Position numbers and translations under genes: made by a program. A model generated the notes under the pieces. It was not told the DNA's origin and made no database searches. It saw only the letters and a list, made by a program, of their open reading frames with translations. A stretch of 64,000 bases of DNA. It comes from JADJNW01 sp964549655 (lineage in GTDB: Bacteria > Bacteroidota > Bacteroidia > Chitinophagales > Saprospiraceae). Positions 17,896 through 26,760 of this stretch are shown piece by piece. The stretch lies in the NCBI GenBank assembly GCA_964549655.1, contig CAZJXN010000005.1, positions 1 through 64,000 on the forward strand, written 5' to 3'. The first letter of the stretch is position 1; each line of letters begins with the position of its first letter.

Positions 17896-18641
17896 AATGA
17901 TAATTTTTCTATAAATAATATTACCTCTTGAACAGAATCCAATTTGTGTTTAGCAATGGTGTTTCCGTCCCCTACCTTTATTGTTATAGCATTTTCATTT
18001 TTAAAAAGATACTCAAACATGTATTCATCTGTCGTGTCGTCTCCGATACATATAATACAATCATAATTATTTCTCTCAATTACATATTGTATGGCTTTTC
18101 CTTTGTTTGTTTCTCCTGTTGTTATCTCCACCACCTTATTTCCATCCAAAATTTTTAAATTATAATATTGTGCCACATCTTTCAAAATACGAATTAATTT
18201 TTTTGATTGAATTTGTCCAATATTCTTTTCGGCATTCCTATAATGCCATGCCAAAGAAAAATTTTTCTCCTCAATAAATGATTTCGGGCATGTTAGCGTA
18301 ATCTCGTTTAATAAAGGGCGCACTTTATTTTTCCATAAGCCGTCATCCTTTATTTCATTTACCCATTTCCCATTTTCTTTATTCATTGCTCCATGTTCGG
18401 CAATAATAGTCATTGGCAAGTGCCCTAAAAATTTATCTATATCCTTATGCCCTCTGCCTGTGACAATAATTACTTTTGCTTGCGGGATGCCTATTAATTT
18501 TGTTAGAACATTAAGTAAATGTTCGGATGGAATCGCCTCTTCGGGCAATGGCGCAAGATTAACAAGCGTTCCGTCATAATCAAGCAGGATAAGTCTATTC
18601 GTTGCCTTTCTAAATTTATTTATCAATTCCGTTTTTATCAT
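17892..18641 (-). CDS. otsB: Trehalose-6-phosphate phosphatase
   Basis: HAD-superfamily phosphatase that dephosphorylates trehalose-6-phosphate, completing the pathway begun by the adjacent synthase. HAD motif I LLDYDGTLV (nucleophile and acid Asp), motif II IIVTGRGH, and motif III CIGDDTTDEYMFE are intact. Length 249 residues is normal. First gene of the two-gene operon, overlapping otsA by 4 bases. The pair makes trehalose for osmotic or desiccation protection. The upstream side begins at palindrome D. Confidence 0.93.
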   Translation of the reverse strand: MIKTELINKFRKATNRLILLDYDGTLVNLAPLPEEAIPSEHLLNVLTKLIGIPQAKVIIVTGRGHKDIDKFLGHLPMTIIAEHGAMNKENGKWVNEIKDDGLWKNKVRPLLNEITLTCPKSFIEEKNFSLAWHYRNAEKNIGQIQSKKLIRILKDVAQYYNLKILDGNKVVEITTGETNKGKAIQYVIERNNYDCIICIGDDTTDEYMFEYLFKNENAITIKVGDGNTIAKHKLDSVQEVILFIEKLSL

Positions 18642-18723
18642 ATTGTCTGCATTTATAATTGTGTGCAGAAAGTATCAATTTACTACGTCCCTGTATTCAG
18701 AGGACGGTCGCTTTTACAATTGG

Positions 18724-18791
18724 GCATAACGTTCCGCATACGCGGCGTGACCAGCTTTTGCTGGGCATGACCGTTGTATGCTTTGTTAGCC
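18724..18791. repeat. Palindrome D (attC-like) containing a stop codon
   Basis: GCATAAC (18724-18730) and GTTAGCC (18785-18791) end a 68-base hairpin. Inner arms GCATACGCGG and CCGTTGTATGC pair, and the tip is CCAGCTTTTGCTGG. The TAA stop of the ATP-grasp gene lies in the outer arm, read on the minus strand as GGCTAAC. Size and layout are those of a typical attC site, with AAC/GTT core triplets; the full seven-base consensus is not met. Confidence 0.75.
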
Positions 18792-19601
18792 ACAGGTTTC
18801 TTTTTTCAATTTCTGTTTTATGAATTCATTCACCGATTGTATTATTTTTTCGACATTGTGTTTGTAGAATCCAGTTCCGTTAAAGCAATTGCATTCAATT
18901 AATTTGTATTGATTTTCGATTTCGGCAATATCCATTACGTAAACATCTTCAATTCGATATTCAGAAATTCTTTCCTTAGCAAATACAATCATCTCTTTTG
19001 GAATGTCATTTTCACTTTCATCCAATTCACCGTGATTCATATATCTTGAAGCTGAAACTATTTGATTGTCAACAATAAATAATCTCCATTCCTTTATTAT
19101 TTCTTTCGGTTTAGAAATCCATATTTCGGTATTCTTATTTAATTCAGGGATATCCATTTTACAAACTTCATTGCACCAGTTTGAAAGTTCTTTATACGTT
19201 TCTACTTTTCCGCTAAATGCTTTTCCGTCATTGTTCGGTCTTATGAACCACTTTTTTTCTTGCTCACTTTCCAAGTTACTTATTTGCCCGAATTTCAATA
19301 ATTGTCCGTCAGAATTTAAGACTTTATCTTTCCATTTCTCAACATAATTTTTCATTTGAAATTTTGTTGGCTCGAAGAAAACTCCTTCTTTCAATTCTTC
19401 ACTATTAAAAGCATTCAACATAAAAGTTGTCGAACCATAGATTATTTTAAAACTGTTTTTATTTTTGATTTCTGGAATTTCATTAGAAAAGGGTATCACT
19501 ATTACTTCTTCCCAAATTTCATCTTCCCCATTTAGAACTGATTTTATCCGTTCTAAAATTTCTGATTTTGTAATATTTTTTTGAAGTATCCAATTTATCA
19601 T
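18786..19601 (-). CDS. ATP-grasp domain protein (DUF4343-like)
   Basis: Predicted ATP-dependent ligase of the ATP-grasp fold; no specific substrate is assigned. In 271 residues, WFIRPNNDGKAFSGKVETY and IWISKPKEIIKEWRLFIVDN give the nucleotide-binding strands, and VMDIAEIENQYKLIECNCFNG the metal-binding Asp/Glu/Asn near the C-terminus. Similar stand-alone proteins occur in phage, plasmid and accessory loci. Cytoplasmic. Strongly AT-rich. Its stop codon is within palindrome D, and repeat R2 lies 28 bases upstream of its start, so the gene is packed like a cassette. Confidence 0.8.
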   Translation of the reverse strand: MINWILQKNITKSEILERIKSVLNGEDEIWEEVIVIPFSNEIPEIKNKNSFKIIYGSTTFMLNAFNSEELKEGVFFEPTKFQMKNYVEKWKDKVLNSDGQLLKFGQISNLESEQEKKWFIRPNNDGKAFSGKVETYKELSNWCNEVCKMDIPELNKNTEIWISKPKEIIKEWRLFIVDNQIVSASRYMNHGELDESENDIPKEMIVFAKERISEYRIEDVYVMDIAEIENQYKLIECNCFNGTGFYKHNVEKIIQSVNEFIKQKLKKETCG

Positions 19602-19628
19602 CGATGGTTTTTATTTTTTTTACTTGTG

Positions 19629-19722
19629 GCTAACTCTTGTACTAACGCAATAGCGACTCAATGAAACACGCAATACGCATTTTGGATAGTCCCTATTGCA
19701 TCTATTTTCCCATTAAAAATAA
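19629..19722. repeat. Direct repeat R2
   Basis: Second copy of R1: GCTAACTCTTGTACTAACGC then the 70-base core 19653-19722 (three differences from R1). It forms a stem between GCAATAGCGACT (19647-19658) and AGTCCCTATTGC (19688-19699). It stands at the outer edge of the accessory block, next to the beta-lactamase fusion gene. Confidence 0.8.
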
Positions 19723-19751
19723 GCCCTTTCTTTTATATAGCCAAGTCACTA

Positions 19752-22115
19752 TCACTTCACTCCATTTATTACATCTTTATAACTCACTAATTTGATCCCT
19801 TTTTTAATAATGGCTTCCTTTACTTTTTCACTGGTAAAGATATTGGTAACGTCTTGTCGTCCTTTTGCAACGTCTTCATAACCAATGTGATAAATTGCTC
19901 TCAATTCTTCATTATCAATGCCGGGGTGCTCTACAAAAACGTAGGTTTTACCGGCTTCCATTTTATCCAGCATATTAATAAAACCTTGTATTCTTTCCTC
20001 TGTCGTTTTATTTCGGAAATCAAAACCGATATATGATATTTGAAAATCATTTTCCGCTCCCACATCTACCATCGGTAAATTATATTCCTTGGCTAATTTT
20101 AGGGCAAGCGCTTTCACTTCTGGCGCAAAACCAATACTGTTCATGTGACCGGATACGTGACTGAGGCGCGGAATATATTTCTTCGCCATTTCAATCTGCG
20201 CACGCAATTCTTTCTCAATATCTTCTATTTTCCAGGCGTGATCCATCACCGCTTGCTGCGGATAATGGGCATTCGGATACAACATTTGATAAAAATAACC
20301 GTCCGGATTTTTCAGACTTGGGCAGTCGGTCAGCGGTCGCCATTTGATATTGTCCCATTCACTGGTAATCGCAAAATGCAGCCCCACGTCAATGCCCGGA
20401 TTTCCGGCGAGTAATTTGACGGCTTCCGGAAACCACGGCGACGGTACGATCACCTCAATAGACGTTTCAATGCCTTCTTTATAACATTTTATCAACGCTT
20501 CATTTGCCGAGTGCGAAAAGCCCATATCATCTCCTCGTATAATGAGTCGTGGCGGATTACTTATATTATTTACTAAAACGCCTTTTAGGGGGCTTCTTTT
20601 TGCATTTTTATTAAAAATATGCTGAAAATCCACCGAAATATGATCTCCATCAAAACTGCATAGAATGGTTTCGGTATGTGGACTTTCGATGTAACGCAAG
20701 GTTAATTCTAAAGTTTTTTCGTCTTTCCAATTATAACTACCTGCTGTTTTAAAAGGTGCTAAACCCACTCGATTGGACGTTGCTCTTTCGACTAAATAAG
20801 GTCCGAATCGAGTCGTTTCGCTCATGGTCCATTTACTCAGACCGAATGGAATATTATAAGTGATAGAATCTGTTTTTAAAGTGAGTTGACAAACATTATT
20901 TTTAAATTCAAAACGGATACTTTCCAGGCTTTTATCATTGGATACAATGCCAAAAGATTTACCCGAAATGGTGGATTCAAGTGTAGAAATTGTGCTTTTC
21001 GCAGGTAATGGAAGTGCCAACGAAGCCGATTTTGCTTTCAAACTTGCCAGCATTTTAGGATTCGCCGGCAGTTTTTTAGCTTGAAAAGCAGGTAATAAAT
21101 ATTGCCATATCAAATTAAATTCGCCTTGCATATCAGGCGCTTCGGCAGTCGTTATAATAACTGCATCATGTTCGGGCAGAACTATGATAAATTGACCATT
21201 CGCGCCATCACCTCGATAAGAATTATTTCTGCTACGCCACATCTGATAGCAATAACCTTGTAACCAATCACTGGAGTCTTTTTGTGCTTGCGGCGCATCT
21301 GGATTTTGCATGATTTTCAAAGTAGTAGCCTCTTCAACCCAAGCGGCGGGCAGAATTTGTTTACCGTTCCACCTTCCTTTTTGCAAAAATAATTGACCAA
21401 ATTTCGCCATATCTTCGGTCTTGACTCTCAGTCCCCAACCGCCTACATTCACCCCATCAGGACTAATTTCCCAATCCATCCCATTGATACCGAGCGGATT
21501 AAATAATCTTGGTTTTAAATAATCAATTACTTTTTCACCAGTCACTTTCTGTACAATCGCCGAAAGCATATAAGTTGCAGCAGAATTATATAAAAATTTA
21601 GTGCCGGGCTTATTTACAATCGGGATGCTTAGAAAAGTTTTCACCCAATTCTTTTCACTAATTACGACCGGTCCGGTTGGATCCATTACATTTCCGACGC
21701 TCATTGTTAATAAATCTTTCACTCGAAGTTCAGCTAAATAGGGAGTGATGCTATCGGGTACGTCATTCGGAAAAAAAGAAATAACTTTATCATTCACCGT
21801 TAGTTTTTTCTCTGCTACTGCAAATCCGATTGCTGTCGCTGTAAAACTTTTACTCACCGAATACATCGTATGCTTCAAATCGCTCCGATACGGATTCCAC
21901 CAGCCTTCGGCAATCACTTTCCCATGCCGCAATATCATAATGCTATGAAACTCGTGCTTGCTATTGGACGCCGCATCCAGGAATTTAATAATCGCTTCGG
22001 AAGAAACGCCTTCGGCTTCGGGTGTGCTGCGGGGAAGGGAAGTCGTTTTTTGTGCAAAGGATTGGTTTCCAAGAAATTGGATACTTATAAAAAGGAGGAG
22101 AATTGTGTTTTTCAT
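19752..22115 (-). CDS. Serine hydrolase (class C beta-lactamase) fused to YdjC/ChbG-like deacetylase
   Basis: Exported two-domain enzyme of 787 residues. Signal peptide 1-21 (ends SFAQ). Residues 30-345 are a class C beta-lactamase/esterase-type serine hydrolase: S86-x-x-K89 (SVSK), then YNSAA as the Tyr-x-Asn motif. Residues 350-520 form a beta-rich linker like that following many such hydrolases. Residues 523-787 match the YdjC/ChbG carbohydrate deacetylases: RGDDMGFS with metal Asp at 529/530, GLHFAITSEWD, and HMNSIGFAPEV. Both halves retain catalytic residues. Substrate is unknown; glycan or peptidoglycan fragments are possible. Divergent from the receptor gene at 22495. Confidence 0.87.
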   Translation of the reverse strand: MKNTILLLFISIQFLGNQSFAQKTTSLPRSTPEAEGVSSEAIIKFLDAASNSKHEFHSIMILRHGKVIAEGWWNPYRSDLKHTMYSVSKSFTATAIGFAVAEKKLTVNDKVISFFPNDVPDSITPYLAELRVKDLLTMSVGNVMDPTGPVVISEKNWVKTFLSIPIVNKPGTKFLYNSAATYMLSAIVQKVTGEKVIDYLKPRLFNPLGINGMDWEISPDGVNVGGWGLRVKTEDMAKFGQLFLQKGRWNGKQILPAAWVEEATTLKIMQNPDAPQAQKDSSDWLQGYCYQMWRSRNNSYRGDGANGQFIIVLPEHDAVIITTAEAPDMQGEFNLIWQYLLPAFQAKKLPANPKMLASLKAKSASLALPLPAKSTISTLESTISGKSFGIVSNDKSLESIRFEFKNNVCQLTLKTDSITYNIPFGLSKWTMSETTRFGPYLVERATSNRVGLAPFKTAGSYNWKDEKTLELTLRYIESPHTETILCSFDGDHISVDFQHIFNKNAKRSPLKGVLVNNISNPPRLIIRGDDMGFSHSANEALIKCYKEGIETSIEVIVPSPWFPEAVKLLAGNPGIDVGLHFAITSEWDNIKWRPLTDCPSLKNPDGYFYQMLYPNAHYPQQAVMDHAWKIEDIEKELRAQIEMAKKYIPRLSHVSGHMNSIGFAPEVKALALKLAKEYNLPMVDVGAENDFQISYIGFDFRNKTTEERIQGFINMLDKMEAGKTYVFVEHPGIDNEELRAIYHIGYEDVAKGRQDVTNIFTSEKVKEAIIKKGIKLVSYKDVINGVK

Positions 22116-22494
22116 TGTGATTAGTTAGTTGTTAAGGTAATTGGAAATAATTAATGTTGGTTCCATCATTGTTTAAGTTAAAACGTATGGCAATTTATCG
22201 TATCAAATGAAAGATGATTTATACAATCGCATTAAAAATAGTTCTTTCTTTTAAATATCCGATTCATCAATCAAGTTTTTCCTTTGCCCAACCGGCACTG
22301 ATTATAGCAGTAATAAAAATGAGAATATCGACAACTACCAGTATCGGCATTTTTGATTCATTAATGTTTGATGAACTGTCAGGCAATCTTTTTTACTGCT
22401 ATTCTCTTTCTTAACCAACGTCAATGAATGCTATTTTTTTGAGGGGTTTCTTTGCACCATCAATAAATTATTTCAAAATCACGGAGAAAGAAAG
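22116..22494. other. Divergent intergenic region
   Basis: 379 bases between divergent genes. It contains a ~60-base element (22286-22356) that resembles 26761-26820. No conserved gene is seen; a 66-codon reading frame at 22214 has no recognisable features. Confidence 0.45.
22286..22356. repeat. Direct repeat flanking receptor operon, left
   Basis: GCCCAACC...TATAGCAGTAATAAAAATG then AGAATATCGACAACTACCAG and TATCGGCATTTT. The same order with scattered changes is found at 26761-26820. It has an imperfect stem, but here it precedes two divergent genes, so termination is not its obvious role. Confidence 0.55.
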
Positions 22495-24936
22495 ATGAAA
22501 AAAGTAATGAAAATGAGTGCGACAGCCATGGTCGCTTTGATGTTCACAACCTTAATTTTTGCACAAAATCTTACCCAAACGGTAAGAGGTGTTATTCTTG
22601 ATGCTGACAGCAAATTGCCCTTAGTCGGAGCGTCCGTAGTGGTGCTTGGAACGAAGACAGGTAGCGTGACCGATTTAAATGGTAATTTCCGATTGGAAAA
22701 AGTCCCTATTGGCAGAATTGACTTGCAATTGTCTTATGTGGGTTACGAGCCTCAAATTATTCCGAATATCGTAGTGAATTCAGGAAAGGAAGTGGTTTTA
22801 AACCTGAATATGCAAGAATCCGCCTTGATAATGAACGAGATAGTAGTGACCGCCGCCCAAAACAAAGGGGATGCCCTGAACGAAATGGCGATGATTAGCG
22901 CTCGCTCCATTTCTCCCGAAGAGACAAACCGCTATGCCGGTGGCTTCAACGACCCCTCGCGCATCCTCTCAAATTTTGCGGGGATAACCAGTACGCAGGA
23001 CGGGAGCAACGACATCATCGTGCGGGGAAATTCGCCAAAATATGTGCAATGGCAATTGGAAGGGATGCAAATCACTAACCCGAACCATTTTGGTGACCAA
23101 AGTGCGGTGGGCGGCTCGGTCAGCACACTGAACAACAATATTTTAGCTGCTTCTGATTTTTACACCGGGGCATTTGCACCCGAATATGGCGATGTGCTTT
23201 CGGGGGTTTATGATGTAAAATTGAGGGCGGGAAACAATGAAAAAATGGAGGCGGTTTTTGGATTTGGACTTTTGGGCACCGAACTTACGTTGGAAGGACC
23301 ATTTAAAAAAGGATATGGCGGCTCTTTTCTCGTCAATTATAGATATTCTACGGTTGGGCTGGTTAGTGACCTTGGCTTGGTAGACAATATTAGCGGCGTA
23401 CTAAAGTTTCAGGATGCTGCTTTCAAAGTGGTGTTACCAACCCAAAAAATGGGCGTGTTTTCTTTGTTTGGATTGGGCGGTTCGAGTAGTTTTTTGTTTG
23501 AAGACGTGACACCTGCCATTTGGGAGACCCCCGGCGACCGATTTATGCGTGCGGAAATTAACGAGGATTTTAATAAAAAAGCGCATTTGCTCAACACAGG
23601 AATCAAACATACACTCCCCATCGGCAAAAACAGTTTTCTCAACACTACTCTGACTTATTCCAATGAGGGAATTGATGACGATATTTTTGAGGCGGGCATT
23701 ATAAAAATATTCGACAGCAAAGGGGATTTTTTGAGGGATTCAATTGTCAATAAAACGTTGAATTTCAGTAGCCAATTGAAAAAACCTACTTACCGGGGAG
23801 CGATGACCTACAACCACAAATTCAATGCAAAACACAAAATTCAGATAGGGAGTAAATACACGCTGTTTGATTACCAATTCAATCAAAGCCAATTTCGGGA
23901 GGAGGCAACCAACCGGATTACCCTCGTTGATTTTAAGGAAAAAGTGAGCACAGTCCGAAATTTTATTAGTTGGAAATATCGGGTGAATGAAGCTATTACA
24001 GTCGTGTCAGGTTTTCATAATATGAATGTGCTGTTCAATCATAAAAGTACGCTGGAACCACGGCTTGCCGTAGATTGGAAAATTACCCCTTCCAGTTCTA
24101 TCCACGCGGGATATGGCAAGCACAGCACGATGGAGAGCATCCACAATTATTTTGCAAAAGTGAAACAGCCGGATGGCAGCATCATTGAACCCAACCGAGA
24201 TTTGGATTTGCTGAAAGCGCATCATTATATGGTAGGTTATGAAAAACGTTTTGGTAAAAATTTGCGAGCAAAAATAGAAGCCTATTATCAAGACCTGTAT
24301 AATATTCCTGTTGAAAATCTTGATACGAGTTATTACAGCACGATTGTAGAAGGATTGGAATTTAGGTATGTTGATTTGGTCAATAAAGGGACGGGAAAAA
24401 ATTATGGATTGGAATTTACCCTCGAACGATTTTTTAGCAATAACTACTACTATCTGATAAACGCTTCGCTGTATGAATCGAACTATAAATCGCTGGAAGG
24501 AGTGGAGCGCAACACGCCGTACAATGGCAATTATTTGGTGAATATCCTTTGCGGAAAAGAATTTCCAAACCTCGGCAGAAAGCAAAACCAGACATTAGGA
24601 TTGAACGCTAAACTATTTTTCGGCGGTGGTAGAAAAATAATCCCACTTTTGCGGGACGCGCAGGGCAATCTGGCAGTGGACCCCGCCAACAATCGATATT
24701 GGAATTATGAAAAAGCATACGAAAACAGCATAGAGGATGTGTATCAAGTAATTGTTTCGGCAAGTTATAAATGGAATAAGCCTAGCGCGACCCACGAGCT
24801 TTTCTTGAATTTGGATAACGTCACCAATAATAAAGGTAAAATATCTGAATTTTATGACGAAAGTGAACCCAACAAGACCGGCTATGTCACACAGTTTGGC
24901 TTTTTTCCGAACTTAATGTATCGCGTTTATTTTTAA
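22495..24936 (+). CDS. TonB-dependent receptor, carboxypeptidase-regulatory-like domain
   Basis: Outer-membrane importer of 813 residues. Signal peptide 1-24 (LIFAQ). Residues 27-110 form the CarboxypepD_reg-like domain (VRGVILDADSKLPLVGASVV, GNFRLEKVPIGRIDLQLSYVGYE). The plug follows (ILSNFAGITSTQDGSNDIIVRGNSP, WQLEGMQITNP), then a beta-barrel ending in the outer-membrane signature Phe (MYRVYF). A TonB box could be EIVVTA near residue 115. No SusD partner is present, so it is not a canonical Sus pair; ligand unknown. The oxidoreductase gene follows after 16 bases and is likely co-transcribed. Confidence 0.92.
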   Translation: MKKVMKMSATAMVALMFTTLIFAQNLTQTVRGVILDADSKLPLVGASVVVLGTKTGSVTDLNGNFRLEKVPIGRIDLQLSYVGYEPQIIPNIVVNSGKEVVLNLNMQESALIMNEIVVTAAQNKGDALNEMAMISARSISPEETNRYAGGFNDPSRILSNFAGITSTQDGSNDIIVRGNSPKYVQWQLEGMQITNPNHFGDQSAVGGSVSTLNNNILAASDFYTGAFAPEYGDVLSGVYDVKLRAGNNEKMEAVFGFGLLGTELTLEGPFKKGYGGSFLVNYRYSTVGLVSDLGLVDNISGVLKFQDAAFKVVLPTQKMGVFSLFGLGGSSSFLFEDVTPAIWETPGDRFMRAEINEDFNKKAHLLNTGIKHTLPIGKNSFLNTTLTYSNEGIDDDIFEAGIIKIFDSKGDFLRDSIVNKTLNFSSQLKKPTYRGAMTYNHKFNAKHKIQIGSKYTLFDYQFNQSQFREEATNRITLVDFKEKVSTVRNFISWKYRVNEAITVVSGFHNMNVLFNHKSTLEPRLAVDWKITPSSSIHAGYGKHSTMESIHNYFAKVKQPDGSIIEPNRDLDLLKAHHYMVGYEKRFGKNLRAKIEAYYQDLYNIPVENLDTSYYSTIVEGLEFRYVDLVNKGTGKNYGLEFTLERFFSNNYYYLINASLYESNYKSLEGVERNTPYNGNYLVNILCGKEFPNLGRKQNQTLGLNAKLFFGGGRKIIPLLRDAQGNLAVDPANNRYWNYEKAYENSIEDVYQVIVSASYKWNKPSATHELFLNLDNVTNNKGKISEFYDESEPNKTGYVTQFGFFPNLMYRVYF

Positions 24937-24952
24937 AAATACCTTGCAAAAT

Positions 24953-25915
24953 ATGAAAGCAGCCATTCGTTCAAAATACGGTTCGCCGGAAGTGATAAGC
25001 ATCGAAGAAGTGGAAATGCCGCTCCCTGCCGACCATGAAATATTAGTAAAAGTACACGCCGCAACTGTCAACAGGACGGATTGTGGAATACTTTGTGGAA
25101 AACCATTTGCGATACAATTTTTCACAGGCTTATTCAAACCTACCTCACCGATTCCGGGGACTGACTTTGCCGGTGAAATCGAGGCGATCGGAAAAAAGGT
25201 AAGTGCTTTCAAAGTGGGGGATAAGGTTTGGGGTTTTAATGACAATGGATTAGCGTCCCATGCCCAATATCTTGTCATATCGGAAAATAAAGCAGTATTG
25301 AAAATGCCAGAGCACATCACCTACGAACAGGCTGCCGCAAGTGCAGAAGGCGCGCATTATGCCTATACTTTCATCAACAAAGTGAACTTGAAAGCCGGGC
25401 AAAAAGTGCTCGTCAATGGAGCCACCGGTGCTATTGGTTCGGCAGCGGTGCAAATCCTGAAATACTTGGATATTCAGGTGGTGGCAGTTTGCGATACCAA
25501 AAATGTAGCACGCATCGCAGCATTAGGCGCTGATCGAGTGATTGATTATACAGAAGAGGATTTTACAAACCAAGACGAAAAATATGATTTTGTCTTTGAT
25601 GCCGTTGGCAAAAGCACCTTCGCCCAATGCAAACCCTTGCTACAACCGAACGGCATTTATATTTCTTCAGAATTGGGTCCGAATGCAGAAAACCTATATT
25701 TACCACTTCTTACAAAAATAAGGGGTGGTAAAAAGGTGATATTTCCGATTCCCATTAATATCAAAAGAAGTTTGCTTTTTATGCAAAATTTGTTGAATGA
25801 AGGAAAATTCAAGCCGCTGATGGATAGAACATACCCCCTGGAAAAAATCCGAGAGGCATACGAGTATGTCGCCAGCGGTCAAAAAATAGGAAACGTAATT
25901 CTTACTTTCTTGTAA
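24953..25915 (+). CDS. NAD(P)-dependent MDR oxidoreductase (quinone reductase type)
   Basis: Medium-chain dehydrogenase/reductase of the zinc-independent quinone-oxidoreductase-like group. MKAAIRSKYGSPEVISI is the usual N-terminus; PGTDFAGEIEAIG is the MDR signature, and VNGATGAIGSAAVQILKYL the NAD(P)-binding loop. GHE zinc-site residues of classic alcohol dehydrogenases are not seen. 320 residues, normal length. A TTG nine bases upstream could be read as a start, but the ATG is better placed. Cytoplasmic. Follows the receptor gene by 16 bases. Substrate unknown. Confidence 0.88.
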   Translation: MKAAIRSKYGSPEVISIEEVEMPLPADHEILVKVHAATVNRTDCGILCGKPFAIQFFTGLFKPTSPIPGTDFAGEIEAIGKKVSAFKVGDKVWGFNDNGLASHAQYLVISENKAVLKMPEHITYEQAAASAEGAHYAYTFINKVNLKAGQKVLVNGATGAIGSAAVQILKYLDIQVVAVCDTKNVARIAALGADRVIDYTEEDFTNQDEKYDFVFDAVGKSTFAQCKPLLQPNGIYISSELGPNAENLYLPLLTKIRGGKKVIFPIPINIKRSLLFMQNLLNEGKFKPLMDRTYPLEKIREAYEYVASGQKIGNVILTFL

Positions 25916-26128
25916 ACATTTTTCAATACGTTCGGACCCCTGGTATTCGGCATTTGACTTCCGGCATCTGTTTTTGTTACTTGGAAGGGCAGTGCGGAGT
26001 CTGGCATCTCTCAATCTGGCATCTAAATACGCTTAGGTCGAACCAATCTTCTTTTTCATCGAAAAAACAAATGTGCGGGAATAAATTTATGGTAATTTCG
26101 ACGCTCTAAGAATTAAAACGAAATTGCC

Positions 26129-26755
26129 ATGAATAACGTTAAGACCTCTTTTTCAGAGAACACTTCTGCTCCAAAATCATTGCACGACATGATGAACGAT
26201 ATCGGGTGTTCTACTTTTCTGACCCAAGAAGAAATGCATATTATTACAAAGGATATTCCGATAAAAACGTTTAAAAAAGGGACTTATCTGTTACGGGAAG
26301 GTCAAATGGCTACTACGTGTTATACTATTTTCAAAGGATGTGTTCGGGAATTTTACCTGAAAGACGGCGAAGAAAAAACGACCGCATTTTACACAGAAGG
26401 CGATTCACTTTCATCTGGTGTCAGCGGTGTACAGCGGATGCCTGCCAAGCAATATTGGGAGTGCATCGAAGATACGACCTTGTCGGTGTTTACTTATGAA
26501 AAGGAAAAAGAGCTATACCGGCGGTTTCCACGGTTGGAATCGCTTTGCCGGATGGAAGTGGAAGAAAAATTTGGTGCTTACCAACAGACGATGGCAATCT
26601 ATATCAATTCCACACCAGAAGAACGCTATCTGAATCTATTGAAAAACCGACCTGATTTATTGGACCGGGTGCCGCAGTACCAACTTGCCAGTTATATCGG
26701 TGTGAAACCGGAATCGTTGAGCAGGATAAGGCGAAGGATTTTAGAGAAATGCTGA
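26129..26755 (+). CDS. Crp/Fnr-family transcriptional regulator
   Basis: 208-residue regulator with an N-terminal cyclic-nucleotide-binding-type beta-roll (FKKGTYLLREGQMATTCYTI, REFYLKDGEEKTTAFYTEGD) and a C-terminal helix-turn-helix (QYQLASYIGVKPESLSRIRR). Many Bacteroidota members of this shape do not bind cAMP, as key phosphate-binding residues vary; here the GE...R-S pattern is not clear. It may control the receptor/oxidoreductase pair just upstream, but that is inference from position. Ends before a bidirectional hairpin. Confidence 0.88.
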   Translation: MNNVKTSFSENTSAPKSLHDMMNDIGCSTFLTQEEMHIITKDIPIKTFKKGTYLLREGQMATTCYTIFKGCVREFYLKDGEEKTTAFYTEGDSLSSGVSGVQRMPAKQYWECIEDTTLSVFTYEKEKELYRRFPRLESLCRMEVEEKFGAYQQTMAIYINSTPEERYLNLLKNRPDLLDRVPQYQLASYIGVKPESLSRIRRRILEKC

Positions 26756-26760
26756 TGGTA

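Noticed and set aside
12811..18791. Palindromes A, C and D as ordinary intrinsic terminators
   Set aside because: They lack U-tracts, are 68-142 bases long with two-step stems and share AAC/GTT ends, which terminators do not.
22214..22414. 66-codon frame in the intergenic region
   Set aside because: No ribosome site, no domain, and it crosses the direct-repeat element.
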